This document shows, in pieces, positions 17,850-26,382 of a stretch of DNA of 64,000 nucleotides. The DNA is from Vagococcus bubulae (lineage in GTDB: Bacteria; Bacillota; Bacilli; Lactobacillales; Vagococcaceae), in contig NZ_NGJT01000001.1 of the NCBI RefSeq assembly GCF_003950315.1, forward strand, positions 62,001-126,000, in the 5' to 3' direction. Numbering within the stretch: position 1 is the stretch's first letter; every line of letters starts with the position of its first letter. The position numbers and the translations under genes are program-made. A model generated the notes under the pieces. It ran no database searches. It had not been told where the DNA came from and saw only the letters and a program-made list of their open reading frames with translations.

Positions 17850-20447
17850 ATGAATATAGAAAAAATGACTACGACATTGCAACAAGCTATTGCAGAAGCA
17901 CAACAAGTTGCAGTCACTCGAAAAAATCAAGAGATTGATATTGTCCACTTATGGAAAATATTCTTACAACCCAATCATTTTGCTAGAAACTTATATGCCG
18001 GTATTGGCTTAGATGTGGATGCATTTGAAAGAGAAATTGATAATGAATTAGATAAATTACCAACCGTTAGTGGGAATGTTCAATATGGACAAAATTTAAG
18101 TCAAAACTTGTTTCACTTATTGCAAGAAGCTGACAAAATAAGAGAAAGCTTTAACGATGACTACTTATCAACTGAAGTCGTGGTGTTAGCTTTAATGAAA
18201 TTAAAAAACTTTAGTTTAACTCGTTTTTTAATGGCTCAAAAAGTGACAGAAGCGGAGTTAACTGAACGAATTAAAGATTTGAGAGGAGGAGAACGTGTGA
18301 CTAGTCAAAATCAAGAAGAACAATATGAAGCACTAGAAAAATACGGAACAAACCTTAATGAAGCAGTAAAATCAGGAAAACAAGACCCAATCATTGGGCG
18401 TGACGAAGAAATTCGTGATGTGATTCGTATTTTATCACGTAAAACAAAAAATAATCCAGTATTAATCGGTGAACCTGGTGTTGGTAAAACAGCCATCATC
18501 GAAGGATTAGCACAACGTATTGTGAAAAAAGACGTTCCTGAAAACTTAAAAAATAAAACCATTATCTCTTTAGATATGGGCTCATTAATTGCTGGAGCGA
18601 AATTCAGAGGGGAATTTGAAGAGCGCCTAAAGGCAGTCTTAAAAGAAGTAAAAAATAGCGATGGCGAGATTATCTTGTTCATCGATGAAATCCATACAAT
18701 AGTAGGTGCTGGTAAAACAGAAGGAAGCATGGATGCTGGAAACTTACTTAAGCCAATGCTTGCTCGTGGTGAGTTACATTGTATTGGGGCAACTACTCTT
18801 GATGAGTACCGTGAATACATGGAAACAGATAAAGCCTTAGAAAGACGTTTCCAAAAAGTATTAGTGAAAGAACCAACTGTTGAAGATACCATTAGTATTT
18901 TACGTGGATTGAAAGAACGTTTTGAAATCCATCATGGGGTAAACATTCATGATAATGCATTAGTGGCTGCAAGTACGTTGTCTAATCGCTACATCACTGA
19001 TCGTTATTTACCAGATAAAGCGATTGACTTAGTCGATGAAGCGTGTGCGACTATTCGTGTTGAGATGAATTCTATGCCAACTGAGTTAGACCAAGTAACT
19101 AGACGTTTGATGCAGTTAGAAATCGAAGAAGCGGCTCTTAAAAAAGAAGACGATGACGCAAGTAAAAAACGTTTAGATATTCTTCAAGGTGAATTAGCTG
19201 AATTAAGAGAAGAAGCCAATACACTAAAAATGCAATGGGAAACAGAAAAAGAAGAATTAAACAAAGTAAATGAAAAACGTTCTGAGTTAGATCAAGCTAG
19301 AACACAACTTGAAAACGCAGAAAGTAACTACGATTTAGAAGAAGCGGCAGTGTTACGTCATGGAACAATTCCAAAACTTGAAAAAGAGTTAAAAGAATTA
19401 GAAGAAAAAGAAAAACATGATGGCCGTATGGTACAAGAAGTGGTAACTGACAAAGAAATCGCAGTTGTAGTTGGTCGTTTGACTGGTATTCCGGTGAAAC
19501 GACTTGAAGAAGGCGAAAGAGAAAAAATCTTACGCTTAAACGAAACACTCCATAAACGTGTGATTGGTCAAGATGAGGCAGTCGATGCCGTGTCTGACGC
19601 GGTGATTCGTTCTCGTGCTGGCTTACAAGACCCTAATCGTCCACTTGGCTCATTCCTATTCTTAGGACCTACAGGTGTTGGTAAAACAGAGTTAGCGAAA
19701 TCATTGGCTGAAAACTTGTTTGATTCTGAAGACCACATGGTGCGTTTGGATATGAGTGAGTACATGGAAAAACATAGCGTGTCTCGTTTAGTTGGAGCTC
19801 CTCCTGGCTATGTTGGCTATGAAGAAGGTGGTCAATTAACAGAAGCTGTAAGAAGAAGTCCATACACAATTGTCTTGCTTGATGAAATTGAAAAAGCGCA
19901 TCCTGATGTGTTTAATATTTTACTTCAAGTATTGGATGATGGTCGTTTGACTGATTCTAAAGGCCGTGTGGTTGACTTTAAAAATACTGTGTTAATCATG
20001 ACAAGTAATATTGGCTCACAATTATTGCTTGATGGAGTCGATGAAGATGGAAATGTTTCTGAAAGTGCGAAAGAAGGCGTACTTGACATGTTACGTGGCC
20101 ACTTCAAACCAGAGTTCTTAAACCGTATTGATGATACTATCTTGTTTAGTCCACTTAGTCTAGACAATGTGAAAGATATCATTGTGAAAATGACTGAAAG
20201 CTTAACTCGTCGTTTATCACATCAAGATATTCACTTGAATATTTCAGATGATGCGAAAACATGGATTGCTGAACAAGCATACGACCCAATCTACGGAGCT
20301 CGTCCAATCAAACGTTTCTTAACAAAAGAAGTGGAAACACCTCTTGCTAAAGAAATTGTGGCTGGAAAAATTGGCCCTAAATCTGACGTGATGATTGAAA
20401 TTGTAGATGATAAATTATCATTTACTGCATTACAAACTGAAGAGTAG
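17850..20447 (+). CDS. clpB: ATP-dependent disaggregase ClpB
   Basis: A heat-shock AAA+ chaperone that works with DnaK to dissolve protein aggregates. It has 865 residues: a Clp N domain (about 1-145), AAA1 with Walker A GEPGVGKT and Walker B LFIDEIH, a long coiled-coil M domain (about 405-525) that marks ClpB rather than ClpC/E, AAA2 with Walker A GPTGVGKT, and a D2-small domain. The conserved pore loop [11 protein letters not shown] is present. Control by CtsR is indicated by the operator upstream. An internal GTG at codon 150 has its own ribosome site (see 18284-18299). Confidence 0.97.
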   Translation: MNIEKMTTTLQQAIAEAQQVAVTRKNQEIDIVHLWKIFLQPNHFARNLYAGIGLDVDAFEREIDNELDKLPTVSGNVQYGQNLSQNLFHLLQEADKIRESFNDDYLSTEVVVLALMKLKNFSLTRFLMAQKVTEAELTERIKDLRGGERVTSQNQEEQYEALEKYGTNLNEAVKSGKQDPIIGRDEEIRDVIRILSRKTKNNPVLIGEPGVGKTAIIEGLAQRIVKKDVPENLKNKTIISLDMGSLIAGAKFRGEFEERLKAVLKEVKNSDGEIILFIDEIHTIVGAGKTEGSMDAGNLLKPMLARGELHCIGATTLDEYREYMETDKALERRFQKVLVKEPTVEDTISILRGLKERFEIHHGVNIHDNALVAASTLSNRYITDRYLPDKAIDLVDEACATIRVEMNSMPTELDQVTRRLMQLEIEEAALKKEDDDASKKRLDILQGELAELREEANTLKMQWETEKEELNKVNEKRSELDQARTQLENAESNYDLEEAAVLRHGTIPKLEKELKELEEKEKHDGRMVQEVVTDKEIAVVVGRLTGIPVKRLEEGEREKILRLNETLHKRVIGQDEAVDAVSDAVIRSRAGLQDPNRPLGSFLFLGPTGVGKTELAKSLAENLFDSEDHMVRLDMSEYMEKHSVSRLVGAPPGYVGYEEGGQLTEAVRRSPYTIVLLDEIEKAHPDVFNILLQVLDDGRLTDSKGRVVDFKNTVLIMTSNIGSQLLLDGVDEDGNVSESAKEGVLDMLRGHFKPEFLNRIDDTILFSPLSLDNVKDIIVKMTESLTRRLSHQDIHLNISDDAKTWIAEQAYDPIYGARPIKRFLTKEVETPLAKEIVAGKIGPKSDVMIEIVDDKLSFTALQTEE
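18284..18299 (+). promoter_or_regulatory. Internal ribosome site and GTG start within clpB
   Basis: AGGAGG at 18284-18289 is followed after seven bases by an in-frame GTG (18297-18299, Val150). This is the junction between the N domain and AAA1. Escherichia coli ClpB uses an internal GTG at codon 149 to make a short form without the N domain. The match of position suggests the same dual product here. Confidence 0.75.
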
Positions 20448-20454
20448 TATAATA

Positions 20455-20489
20455 AAAAGCAAAGATGCTAAGGTGTCTTTGCTTTTTTT
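20455..20489 (+). terminator. Terminator after clpB
   Basis: AAAAGCAAAGA pairs with TCTTTGCTTTT, followed by T residues. Confidence 0.88.
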
Positions 20490-20509
20490 AGTAAGGAGAG
20501 GAGCTAATC

Positions 20510-21112
20510 ATGAAACATAAAAAACAATTATTAGTAGTGGGATTATTAAGTATGACAGTAATCATGTTATCAGGTTGCCAAGATATTATGAATTCTTTTA
20601 AGCAGTTTGAACAAAGTTTTAAAGGCTTAGAGATGACTGTTAGAACGTATGATGAACAAAGCCAAGTGATGGATCAAGTTCAAGGTAAATCAGTCAAAAT
20701 TGAACGGGATGATACTTTTGACACAGATGAAGATAGTAAAGATTCCAGTGTCATTCAAATCACTGTTGGTAGAAATGAAATGCATCATGTTGGCTCATCA
20801 ATGATTATCGAAGAAAAAGGGTTGACGAATATTTTTGATGAATATGCTGACAAAGTAGATATCAACAACACTAAAAGAAGTGTGCCAATGATTAATTCAA
20901 TGGTGAATGATTTTAGTAATTCGTTTAAAGGAAAAGACAAAGTGATCTTGATAAGAAGTCAAAATGGAACCCCACTGGCTACCTATGCTGGAAACAAAGT
21001 ATCGATGTACTCAACAGATGTGCCAAAAAGTACGGGGATTTTAATTGACGGAAAATATTTGTTTATTTACCGATGCGACTACACGATCTATGATAAGGCG
21101 TTAGTTGATTAA
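20510..21112 (+). CDS. Lipoprotein, probable DUF5052 family
   Basis: A 200-residue lipoprotein with signal peptide and lipobox LSGC (Cys about 23). The mature part begins QDIMNSFKQFEQSFKGLEMTVRTYDEQSQ, then a strand-rich domain (GKSVKIERDD, IQITVGRNEMHHVGSSMIIEEKG). The pattern resembles the DUF5052 lipoproteins of Lactobacillales; function unknown. A GGAGAGG ribosome site precedes ATG 20510. It starts just after the clpB terminator and ends at its own terminator, so its promoter must overlap that short gap or rely on read-through. Confidence 0.75.
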   Translation: MKHKKQLLVVGLLSMTVIMLSGCQDIMNSFKQFEQSFKGLEMTVRTYDEQSQVMDQVQGKSVKIERDDTFDTDEDSKDSSVIQITVGRNEMHHVGSSMIIEEKGLTNIFDEYADKVDINNTKRSVPMINSMVNDFSNSFKGKDKVILIRSQNGTPLATYAGNKVSMYSTDVPKSTGILIDGKYLFIYRCDYTIYDKALVD

Positions 21113-21122
21113 TCTTTAATAT

Positions 21123-21157
21123 TAAAAAGAAGCGACTATTATGGCTTCTTTTTTTTG
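21123..21157 (+). terminator. Terminator after lipoprotein gene
   Basis: AAAAGAAGC pairs with GCTTCTTTT, loop of ten bases, followed by T residues. The next 160 bases hold nothing else recognisable. Confidence 0.85.
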
Positions 21158-21319
21158 TTATTTTCCAATTATATTACTCTTTTAAAGTAATGATGAGTGA
21201 AATAATAGGATTGAGAGCGTTTTTAAATGATGGGATATTAGTAAAATAAATTAAATTGAGTTTTAAAAAATTTATTTTGTGATACCATAAGAGGTATATT
21301 AGGTTAGGAGGAAGTTAGT

Positions 21320-21757
21320 ATGACAGTTCAAACATTTAAAACAGTAGCAGAGAATACTCAAGGAGTACAAGTTTCCGTAAAATCAAGAGGCTTTGAATTT
21401 GTATTGGATGAGCCTAAAAACTTAGGTGGAAATGATACTGGAATGAATCCAGTGGAAGCATTATTAGGTGCATTAGGGGCATGTAAAGTGATTGTAGCCA
21501 AAAGTTTTGCTGCTTATCATAAAATTAATTTGAAATCAATTAAAGTTGAAGTAGAAGGCGAATTAGATACGGATGGTTTTTCAGGTAAAAACCCAAACGC
21601 TAAAGTTGGTTTTTCTAAAATCGTATCAAACTTTTATATCGACGCTGACAACACAGACGAAGAAATTGCTGATTACGTGCGTTTTATCAACAAAACATGT
21701 CCAGTAGCAGACACAATTGAAAACGCTCCTGAAATGGAATCGTACATTATTAAATAA
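21320..21757 (+). CDS. OsmC family protein
   Basis: A 145-residue OsmC/Ohr-fold protein. Both conserved cysteines are seen: one in GALGACKVIVAKSF, the other in KTCPVADTIENAP. Members reduce organic or fatty-acid hydroperoxides using these thiols. The sequence looks more like the YhfA/OsmC branch than Ohr, but the substrate cannot be named from sequence. An AGGAGGAAG ribosome site precedes ATG 21320. It is monocistronic. Confidence 0.9.
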   Translation: MTVQTFKTVAENTQGVQVSVKSRGFEFVLDEPKNLGGNDTGMNPVEALLGALGACKVIVAKSFAAYHKINLKSIKVEVEGELDTDGFSGKNPNAKVGFSKIVSNFYIDADNTDEEIADYVRFINKTCPVADTIENAPEMESYIIK

Positions 21758-21769
21758 TTTTTTCACTAG

Positions 21770-21795
21770 ACTAGTCTTTAAGACTAGTTTTTTTG
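21770..21795 (+). terminator. Terminator after OsmC-family gene
   Basis: ACTAGTC pairs with GACTAGT over a short loop, followed by T7. Confidence 0.85.
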
Positions 21796-21880
21796 TTGCT
21801 TGGCAGTCAAATAAGATTAACAAAAGCGATTTAGTTTGGTATAATGCGTATTGTGCTATATAGAAGGGAGGAGTGAATTA

Positions 21881-22204
21881 ATGGCAAATAATCAGTCGAA
21901 CAATAAATATCGCTTATTATTAAAAGGGTTTTTTGTTATTTATGTGATTGAATTAATTTGGTTCTTATATTCTCAAATTATTAAACCACTTATGGAAGGC
22001 AAAACCTTAAATATGGGCTCAGTTGAGCTAGCTATTTTATTGGCAGTTGCTCTTATTGTTGTATTAATCTTTTATATGTTGAAGAAATCGCGTAAAGTTA
22101 GCGGTATTGTGTTATCTATTTTTGGTGTTAGTTTAATTCTTTTTGGTATTCTTGCCCCACTGCTAGATGTATATATACCATTTCTATGGCATTTATTCCA
22201 TTAA
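21881..22204 (+). CDS. Small membrane protein, unknown function
   Basis: A 107-residue protein with three hydrophobic segments (about 15-33, 48-66 and 74-98) and no recognised family motif. ATG 21881 follows GGGAGGAG; a longer reading from 21851 lacks a ribosome site. It is followed directly by the inverted-repeat element at 22215-22350, which may end its transcript. Confidence 0.7.
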   Translation: MANNQSNNKYRLLLKGFFVIYVIELIWFLYSQIIKPLMEGKTLNMGSVELAILLAVALIVVLIFYMLKKSRKVSGIVLSIFGVSLILFGILAPLLDVYIPFLWHLFH

Positions 22205-22214
22205 ACAAACTAGG

Positions 22215-22350
22215 AAGAGGCTGACCCAAAAGTAATTTATTAAGTAAAAATCACCAAACTAATAAAACAGAAATCCCATGAAATCAATATTTTAATAAAC
22301 TGATTTCACGGGATTTTTTCTATTTTAAGACTTCTGGGTCAGCCTCTTTT
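22215..22350. repeat. Nested inverted-repeat intergenic element
   Basis: The outer arms AAGAGGCTGACCC (22215-22227) and GGGTCAGCCTCTT (22336-22348) are perfect complements. Inside, AAATCCCATGAAATCA pairs with TGATTTCACGGGATTT (22271-22286 with 22301-22316), followed by a T run. The whole is a 136-base double hairpin. Such GAGGCTG-type intergenic repeats occur in many copies in Enterococcaceae and relatives, so this may be one copy of a family. It could also act as a terminator for the gene upstream. Confidence 0.75.
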
Positions 22351-22428
22351 ATTTATTTAGCGTTAAATTAGATGTTTTCTATCTAGAGGTATGTTAAAAT
22401 AAATAAAGTGAAATTAAAGGAATGATAA

Positions 22429-23232
22429 ATGATGAATTTTTCTGAAAAGCGTAAACATTTTAGATTTCCTGCTTATGATGATGAGTCAGGAGTTAAATTA
22501 AATAGACCACCACAACAGTCGAGTGATAATGCTAAACGAACTGTGAGCAATCAAGAAAATGACACAGTTATCTTAGATCCTATCGAAATGGTCGCTGAAC
22601 CTAAATACTTTGGTGGAGATGGCTTGCCAGAAGTAGAAATCGAGCGAGCGGAACCGACACGTAGTGTGCAACAACAAATTAATGTGAAGAAACCGAAAAC
22701 CCCATTGACATCTAAGACTACGGTGCCTAAAAAACCTGTAGAAAAGACCGTCAACTTAAATACCAATAATGTTGAAATCAAAACGATGAACAATCAGGTG
22801 TATGCTGAGCCGAGTAAACAAGAATATAAAGCGCCACAATCATCTTTTTCCAATAAGTTATATGAAACAGATAAAAATGGTCAAGCAAAATATCGTAAAC
22901 GATATAATAACCGAAAACCGTTTGAATCGTCTTATCATTTGCCAGGGGAGAATCCACAAGATTTATTTAAACCTAAGTATATTCCAGCTTCTTTAATTGA
23001 GGATAAACCGGTTAGTAAGAGTGAAGTCGAGCCAACACAGGTTATGAAAGACTTAAGAAAAGCGGCTGAAGATAATTTTTTAATGATGGATGAATTAGAT
23101 CCAGTGGAGATGGTTGATGAAACAACGCCAACACCAAAAGCGACTAAGAAGAATCATCGATTAGAAAAATCGTTGTCTGGCATTATGCAAGATGAATCAA
23201 GTCAACACTTAGACAACTTTTATTTTGACTAA
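22429..23232 (+). CDS. Uncharacterised, largely disordered protein upstream of murC
   Basis: A 267-residue protein rich in Pro, Lys, Glu, Asn and Thr with no membrane segment. It begins with a basic stretch FSEKRKHFRFPAYDDE, contains a long low-complexity region, and has a C-terminal acidic helix-like part (KDLRKAAEDNFLMMDELDPVEMVDE). In many Firmicutes the position just before murC is held by an SftA/FtsK-like DNA translocase with a disordered N-terminal region. No ATPase motor is present here. It may be an unrelated protein or a leftover N-terminal part; the function is unknown. It starts at ATG 22429 after AAAGGA. Confidence 0.65.
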   Translation: MMNFSEKRKHFRFPAYDDESGVKLNRPPQQSSDNAKRTVSNQENDTVILDPIEMVAEPKYFGGDGLPEVEIERAEPTRSVQQQINVKKPKTPLTSKTTVPKKPVEKTVNLNTNNVEIKTMNNQVYAEPSKQEYKAPQSSFSNKLYETDKNGQAKYRKRYNNRKPFESSYHLPGENPQDLFKPKYIPASLIEDKPVSKSEVEPTQVMKDLRKAAEDNFLMMDELDPVEMVDETTPTPKATKKNHRLEKSLSGIMQDESSQHLDNFYFD

Positions 23233-23234
23233 GG

Positions 23235-23277
23235 AAATACTTACTTGGATCAATTGATTCTTGTAAGTATTTTTTAT
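23235..23277 (+). terminator. Terminator before murC
   Basis: AAATACTTAC pairs with GTAAGTATTT, followed by T residues. Confidence 0.8.
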
Positions 23278-23305
23278 TGAATTGTTATCTTATTTGTAAG
23301 ATAAT
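23277..23305 (+). promoter_or_regulatory. murC promoter with a palindrome in the spacer
   Basis: TTGAAT, 17 bases, GATAAT. A perfect 8-4-8 inverted repeat TTATCTTA-N4-TAAGATAA (23285-23304) fills the spacer and -10, and could be an operator. The transcript begins about 30 bases before the start codon. Confidence 0.65.
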
Positions 23306-23343
23306 ACAAGATAGTAATAATTTATTAACAGAGGAGCTTTTCA

Positions 23344-24681
23344 ATGGAACTGCATAAAAATAAAACGTACCACTTTGTCGGAATTAAAGGAACAGGCATG
23401 AGCGCCTTAGCTCTCATTTTGCATCAAAAAGGATTTACCGTGCAAGGGTCTGATATCGACAAATACATCTTTACTCAAAGAGAGTTAGAATTAGCTAATA
23501 TCCCGATTAAACCTTTTCAAGAAATTAATATACAAGATGATATGGTGATTATTGCCGGAAATGCTTTTCCAGATAGCCATATTGAAATAAAAGCGGCACT
23601 TAAAAAAGGATTACCTGTTATTCGTTACCATAAATTCTTAGGTGAATTTATCAAACATTTTACAAGCATTGCAGTGACAGGCTCTCATGGGAAAACAACC
23701 ACAACTGGTCTTTTATCTCACGTATTTTCTGGCATTGAACCAACAAGTTACTTAATCGGAGATGGGACTGGACATGGTGAACCAGGAGCGAAATTCTTCT
23801 GTTTTGAAGCATGTGAATACCGCCGTCACTTTTTAGCTTATTCTCCTGATTATGCCATTATGACAAACATTGATTTTGATCACCCTGATTATTATCACGG
23901 CATTGAGGACGTATTTGATGCATTTCAATCATTTGCTAATCAAGTGAAAAAAGGAATCATCGCATTTGGTGATGATAAAAACTTAAGACGTCTAAAAACA
24001 GATGTGCCAGTTTATTATTATGGATTAAATGAGACGGATGATTTCCAAGCAGTTAATATCGAGCGAACAACAGAAGGGTCATCATTTGATGTGCTTCATA
24101 AAGGGGACATGATTGGCTCATTTAAAGTACCAACATATGGTGTGCATAATATCTTAAATGCTTTAAGTGTGATTGCGATTTCTCATTTAGAAGGATTTGA
24201 TATGAGTTTAGTCGCCAAAGAGATGCTAACATTTGGTGGAGTGAAACGTCGTTTTAGTGAAAAACGTGTCTCTGATATGATTATTGTAGACGATTATGCT
24301 CACCATCCAGCAGAAATTAAAGTAACGATTGATGCTGCAAGACAAAAATATCCTGAAAAAGAAATTATTGCTGTCTTCCAACCACATACGTTTACTAGAA
24401 CCATTGCGTTATTGGATGAATTCGCTGAATCACTAGATCACGCTGACCAAGTTTATTTATGTGACATCTTTGGTTCTGCAAGAGAAGAAATTGGTTCTGT
24501 AAAAATTGAAGATTTAGGCGTTAAAATTTCTAAAGGTGGCGATTTAATTACACTAGAAAATATGTCACCACTACTTGATTACAAAGAGGCTGTTGTGATT
24601 TTTATGGGAGCAGGAGATGTACAAAAATTTGAAGTTGAGTATGAAAGTTTGTTAGGAAACACTCGTCCAAATACAATGTAG
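23344..24681 (+). CDS. murC: UDP-N-acetylmuramate--L-alanine ligase
   Basis: A cytosolic Mur ligase that adds L-alanine to UDP-MurNAc in peptidoglycan synthesis. Motifs: N-terminal nucleotide-binding [15 protein letters not shown]-loop GSHGKTTTT, then [19 protein letters not shown] and the C-terminal [10 protein letters not shown]. Length is 445 residues. It starts at ATG 23344 after AGAGGAG. The next gene follows after about 50 bases with only a weak promoter between them. Confidence 0.97.
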   Translation: MELHKNKTYHFVGIKGTGMSALALILHQKGFTVQGSDIDKYIFTQRELELANIPIKPFQEINIQDDMVIIAGNAFPDSHIEIKAALKKGLPVIRYHKFLGEFIKHFTSIAVTGSHGKTTTTGLLSHVFSGIEPTSYLIGDGTGHGEPGAKFFCFEACEYRRHFLAYSPDYAIMTNIDFDHPDYYHGIEDVFDAFQSFANQVKKGIIAFGDDKNLRRLKTDVPVYYYGLNETDDFQAVNIERTTEGSSFDVLHKGDMIGSFKVPTYGVHNILNALSVIAISHLEGFDMSLVAKEMLTFGGVKRRFSEKRVSDMIIVDDYAHHPAEIKVTIDAARQKYPEKEIIAVFQPHTFTRTIALLDEFAESLDHADQVYLCDIFGSAREEIGSVKIEDLGVKISKGGDLITLENMSPLLDYKEAVVIFMGAGDVQKFEVEYESLLGNTRPNTM

Positions 24682-24711
24682 TTGGTGATTGTTTTATTAA
24701 TATGGTAAGAT
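24682..24711 (+). promoter_or_regulatory. Weak promoter candidate before the hotdog gene
   Basis: TTGGTG, 18 bases, TAAGAT. Transcription would begin only a few bases before the GGGAGAGG ribosome site at 24721-24728. Read-through from murC is also possible. Confidence 0.4.
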
Positions 24712-24733
24712 AAAAAAGAAGGGAGAGGTAATC

Positions 24734-25210
24734 ATCGATTCGTCAAAAAATAAAATTAAAGCCATTACGGAATTTAATGAAGGAGAGATTTTAAGCATTA
24801 CAGAAACTTTAGAAGATAGTCAAATTTTACTCTATCTAGGTTTAACAAAAGATGCGAACCCTTTATTTATTCAAACAGAATTTGCAGAAGAAACGATTAA
24901 TGATGCGCCAATTGTACCAAGTGTCATGCTAATGGGAATTATTTCAAGTAATATCTCAAAACATTTACCTGGTCCAGGATGGAATATTGTGAATCTAACA
25001 TTTAACTTGTTGAGAAATGTGTATCATGGTGAAACATTGACGTTTCATTTTGAAATCATAAACATTGATGAGTTGAAAAGAACGATGACACTTTCTGTTA
25101 AAGCGTATGATTATGATGATGAACGCATTTTAAATTCGGTGGTTATTGTCGAACTTAATACAAAAGAGAAGGTGAGAGATGTCAATGAATCAACAACATC
25201 AAACAATTGA
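24734..25210 (+). CDS. MaoC-like hotdog protein with a non-standard start codon
   Basis: A 158-residue hotdog-fold protein of the MaoC/FabZ-like hydratase group: DANPLFIQTEFAEET, then PIVPSVML, LPGPGWNIVNLTF and VYHGETLTFHFEI. In PhaJ-type hydratases the first segment carries DxNPxH and the second a second His; both histidines are missing here, so hydratase activity is doubtful. The frame is open from 24701 but has no ATG, GTG or TTG before 24923, well inside the domain. GGGAGAGG at 24721-24728 is placed correctly for ATC at 24734, which is taken as the likely start. It overlaps the BI-1 gene by 26 bases. Confidence 0.65.
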   Translation: MDSSKNKIKAITEFNEGEILSITETLEDSQILLYLGLTKDANPLFIQTEFAEETINDAPIVPSVMLMGIISSNISKHLPGPGWNIVNLTFNLLRNVYHGETLTFHFEIINIDELKRTMTLSVKAYDYDDERILNSVVIVELNTKEKVRDVNESTTSNN

Positions 25211-25874
25211 AAATACAAATGGATTAGCGAAGTTTTATAGTAAAGTATATGGCTACTTAGGAGTTGGGTTGGGTATTAGTGCCTTAATTTCTTTCCTAGT
25301 GCTTAATGTATTTGCTGAATCTGTTTTACCAGTTATTTTTGGTAACCCATTATTATTCTGGGGTATGTGGATTGCGCAGTTAGTATTAGTTGTTTATTTA
25401 GGTAAAAATGCCTTTAATGATTCAGCTAAGTCACTAATTGGTTTTATTGCTTATTCCGCTTTAACAGGTGTTACCATTTCTGTCACACTTGCGATGTATA
25501 ATCAACAAGCAATCGTTCGTGCGTTTGTTACAACAGCGATTATGTTTGTTGGGATGTCACTACTTGGCGTGTTTATCAAAAAAGATTTAAGTGCTATTGG
25601 TCATGCGTTATATAGTTTAGTGATAGGTGTCATTATTGCTACACTGATTAACGTCTTTTTCCTAAAAAGTGCCCCAGTTGATTATTTTATTTCTTATTCA
25701 ATGGTTGTCATTTTTGCCGGATTAATTGCATACGATAACCAAAAAATTAAAGTGATTTATCAAGAAAGTGGTGCAAAAACAGCATCAGGATTAGCCGTTT
25801 ACTGTGCATTAAGTTTATATCTTGATATTGTTAACTTATTCTTAGCGTTAGTAAGAATTTTTGGAAGAGATTAA
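25185..25874 (+). CDS. Bax inhibitor-1/YccA family membrane protein
   Basis: A 229-residue protein with seven hydrophobic segments and the BI-1 family pattern: an N-terminal polar tail, KVYGYLGVGLGISALISF, then AYDNQKIKVIYQ near the C terminus with the conserved Asp, and LYLDIVNLFLALVRIFG at the end. Bacterial relatives are pH-sensitive calcium-leak channels or have unknown roles. ATG 25185 is preferred over 25179 because GGTGAG lies at 25171-25176. It overlaps the hotdog gene and is probably coupled to it. Confidence 0.88.
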   Translation: MNQQHQTIENTNGLAKFYSKVYGYLGVGLGISALISFLVLNVFAESVLPVIFGNPLLFWGMWIAQLVLVVYLGKNAFNDSAKSLIGFIAYSALTGVTISVTLAMYNQQAIVRAFVTTAIMFVGMSLLGVFIKKDLSAIGHALYSLVIGVIIATLINVFFLKSAPVDYFISYSMVVIFAGLIAYDNQKIKVIYQESGAKTASGLAVYCALSLYLDIVNLFLALVRIFGRD

Positions 25875-25881
25875 TACAAGT

Positions 25882-25917
25882 AAAAGAAGTCCTTTTAAAA
25901 AGGGGGCTTCTTTTTTT
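25882..25917 (+). terminator. Terminator after BI-1 gene
   Basis: AAGAAGTCC / GGGGCTTCTT-type stem followed by T7. Confidence 0.75.
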
Positions 25918-25925
25918 GATGTCCT

Positions 25926-25981
25926 TTTTTGTTATAGTTGACATATAACGTTTTTTTGTTATACTATAACTATAACAAAAA
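25926..25981 (+). promoter_or_regulatory. Promoter with flanking inverted repeats for the GntR operon
   Basis: TTGACA (25938-25943), 16 bases, TATACT (25960-25965). The promoter is framed by a 14-base inverted repeat, TTTTTGTTATAGTT (25926-25939) and AACTATAACAAAAA (25968-25981), plus a central GTTATACTATAAC palindrome over the -10. YtrA-type GntR repressors bind such sites near their own promoters, so autoregulation is likely. Confidence 0.8.
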
Positions 25982-25992
25982 GAGGTGAGACC

Positions 25993-26382
25993 ATGATAGA
26001 GATTGATACAGAGAGTGTTATCCCAATATATAGTCAGCTAATGTTTCAAATAAAGCAAGCGATTGTATTAGGGAATCTAAAGAAAGGGCAAAATATGCCA
26101 AGTGTAAGGGCGTTAGCAGGAGATATTGGAGTGAATTTGCATACGATTAACAAGGCGTACAAATTACTTGTAGAAGAGGGCGTATTGGTTCAAGAAAAAA
26201 AGGGTTTTACGGTGAGTTGTGAGAAACCGATTCAAACCAGCGAAGAAAATAAAAAACAAATTCAACAAAAATTAGATGAAATCATTATCGATGGGTTAAT
26301 TTTTGATCTAGATATAAAGGCGTTAATTGCGCAAAGATTAAATGTAATTAAAGGACGTGAAATAAATGATATGGATAATTAG
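25993..26382 (+). CDS. GntR-family regulator, YtrA subfamily
   Basis: A 129-residue regulator with a winged helix at the N terminus (PIYSQLMFQIKQAI ... PSVRALAGDIGVNLHTINKAYKLLVEEG). The short helical tail replaces the large effector domain of other GntR families. This size and layout define the YtrA subfamily, which usually controls an adjacent membrane-protein operon and responds to cell-envelope stress. It overlaps the membrane protein gene by 17 bases. Confidence 0.92.
   Translation: MIEIDTESVIPIYSQLMFQIKQAIVLGNLKKGQNMPSVRALAGDIGVNLHTINKAYKLLVEEGVLVQEKKGFTVSCEKPIQTSEENKKQIQQKLDEIIIDGLIFDLDIKALIAQRLNVIKGREINDMDN

Noticed and set aside
18311-18892. 193-codon minus-strand frame in clpB
   Set aside because: It is antisense to the AAA1 domain, with no start signals and a composition typical of an antisense shadow.
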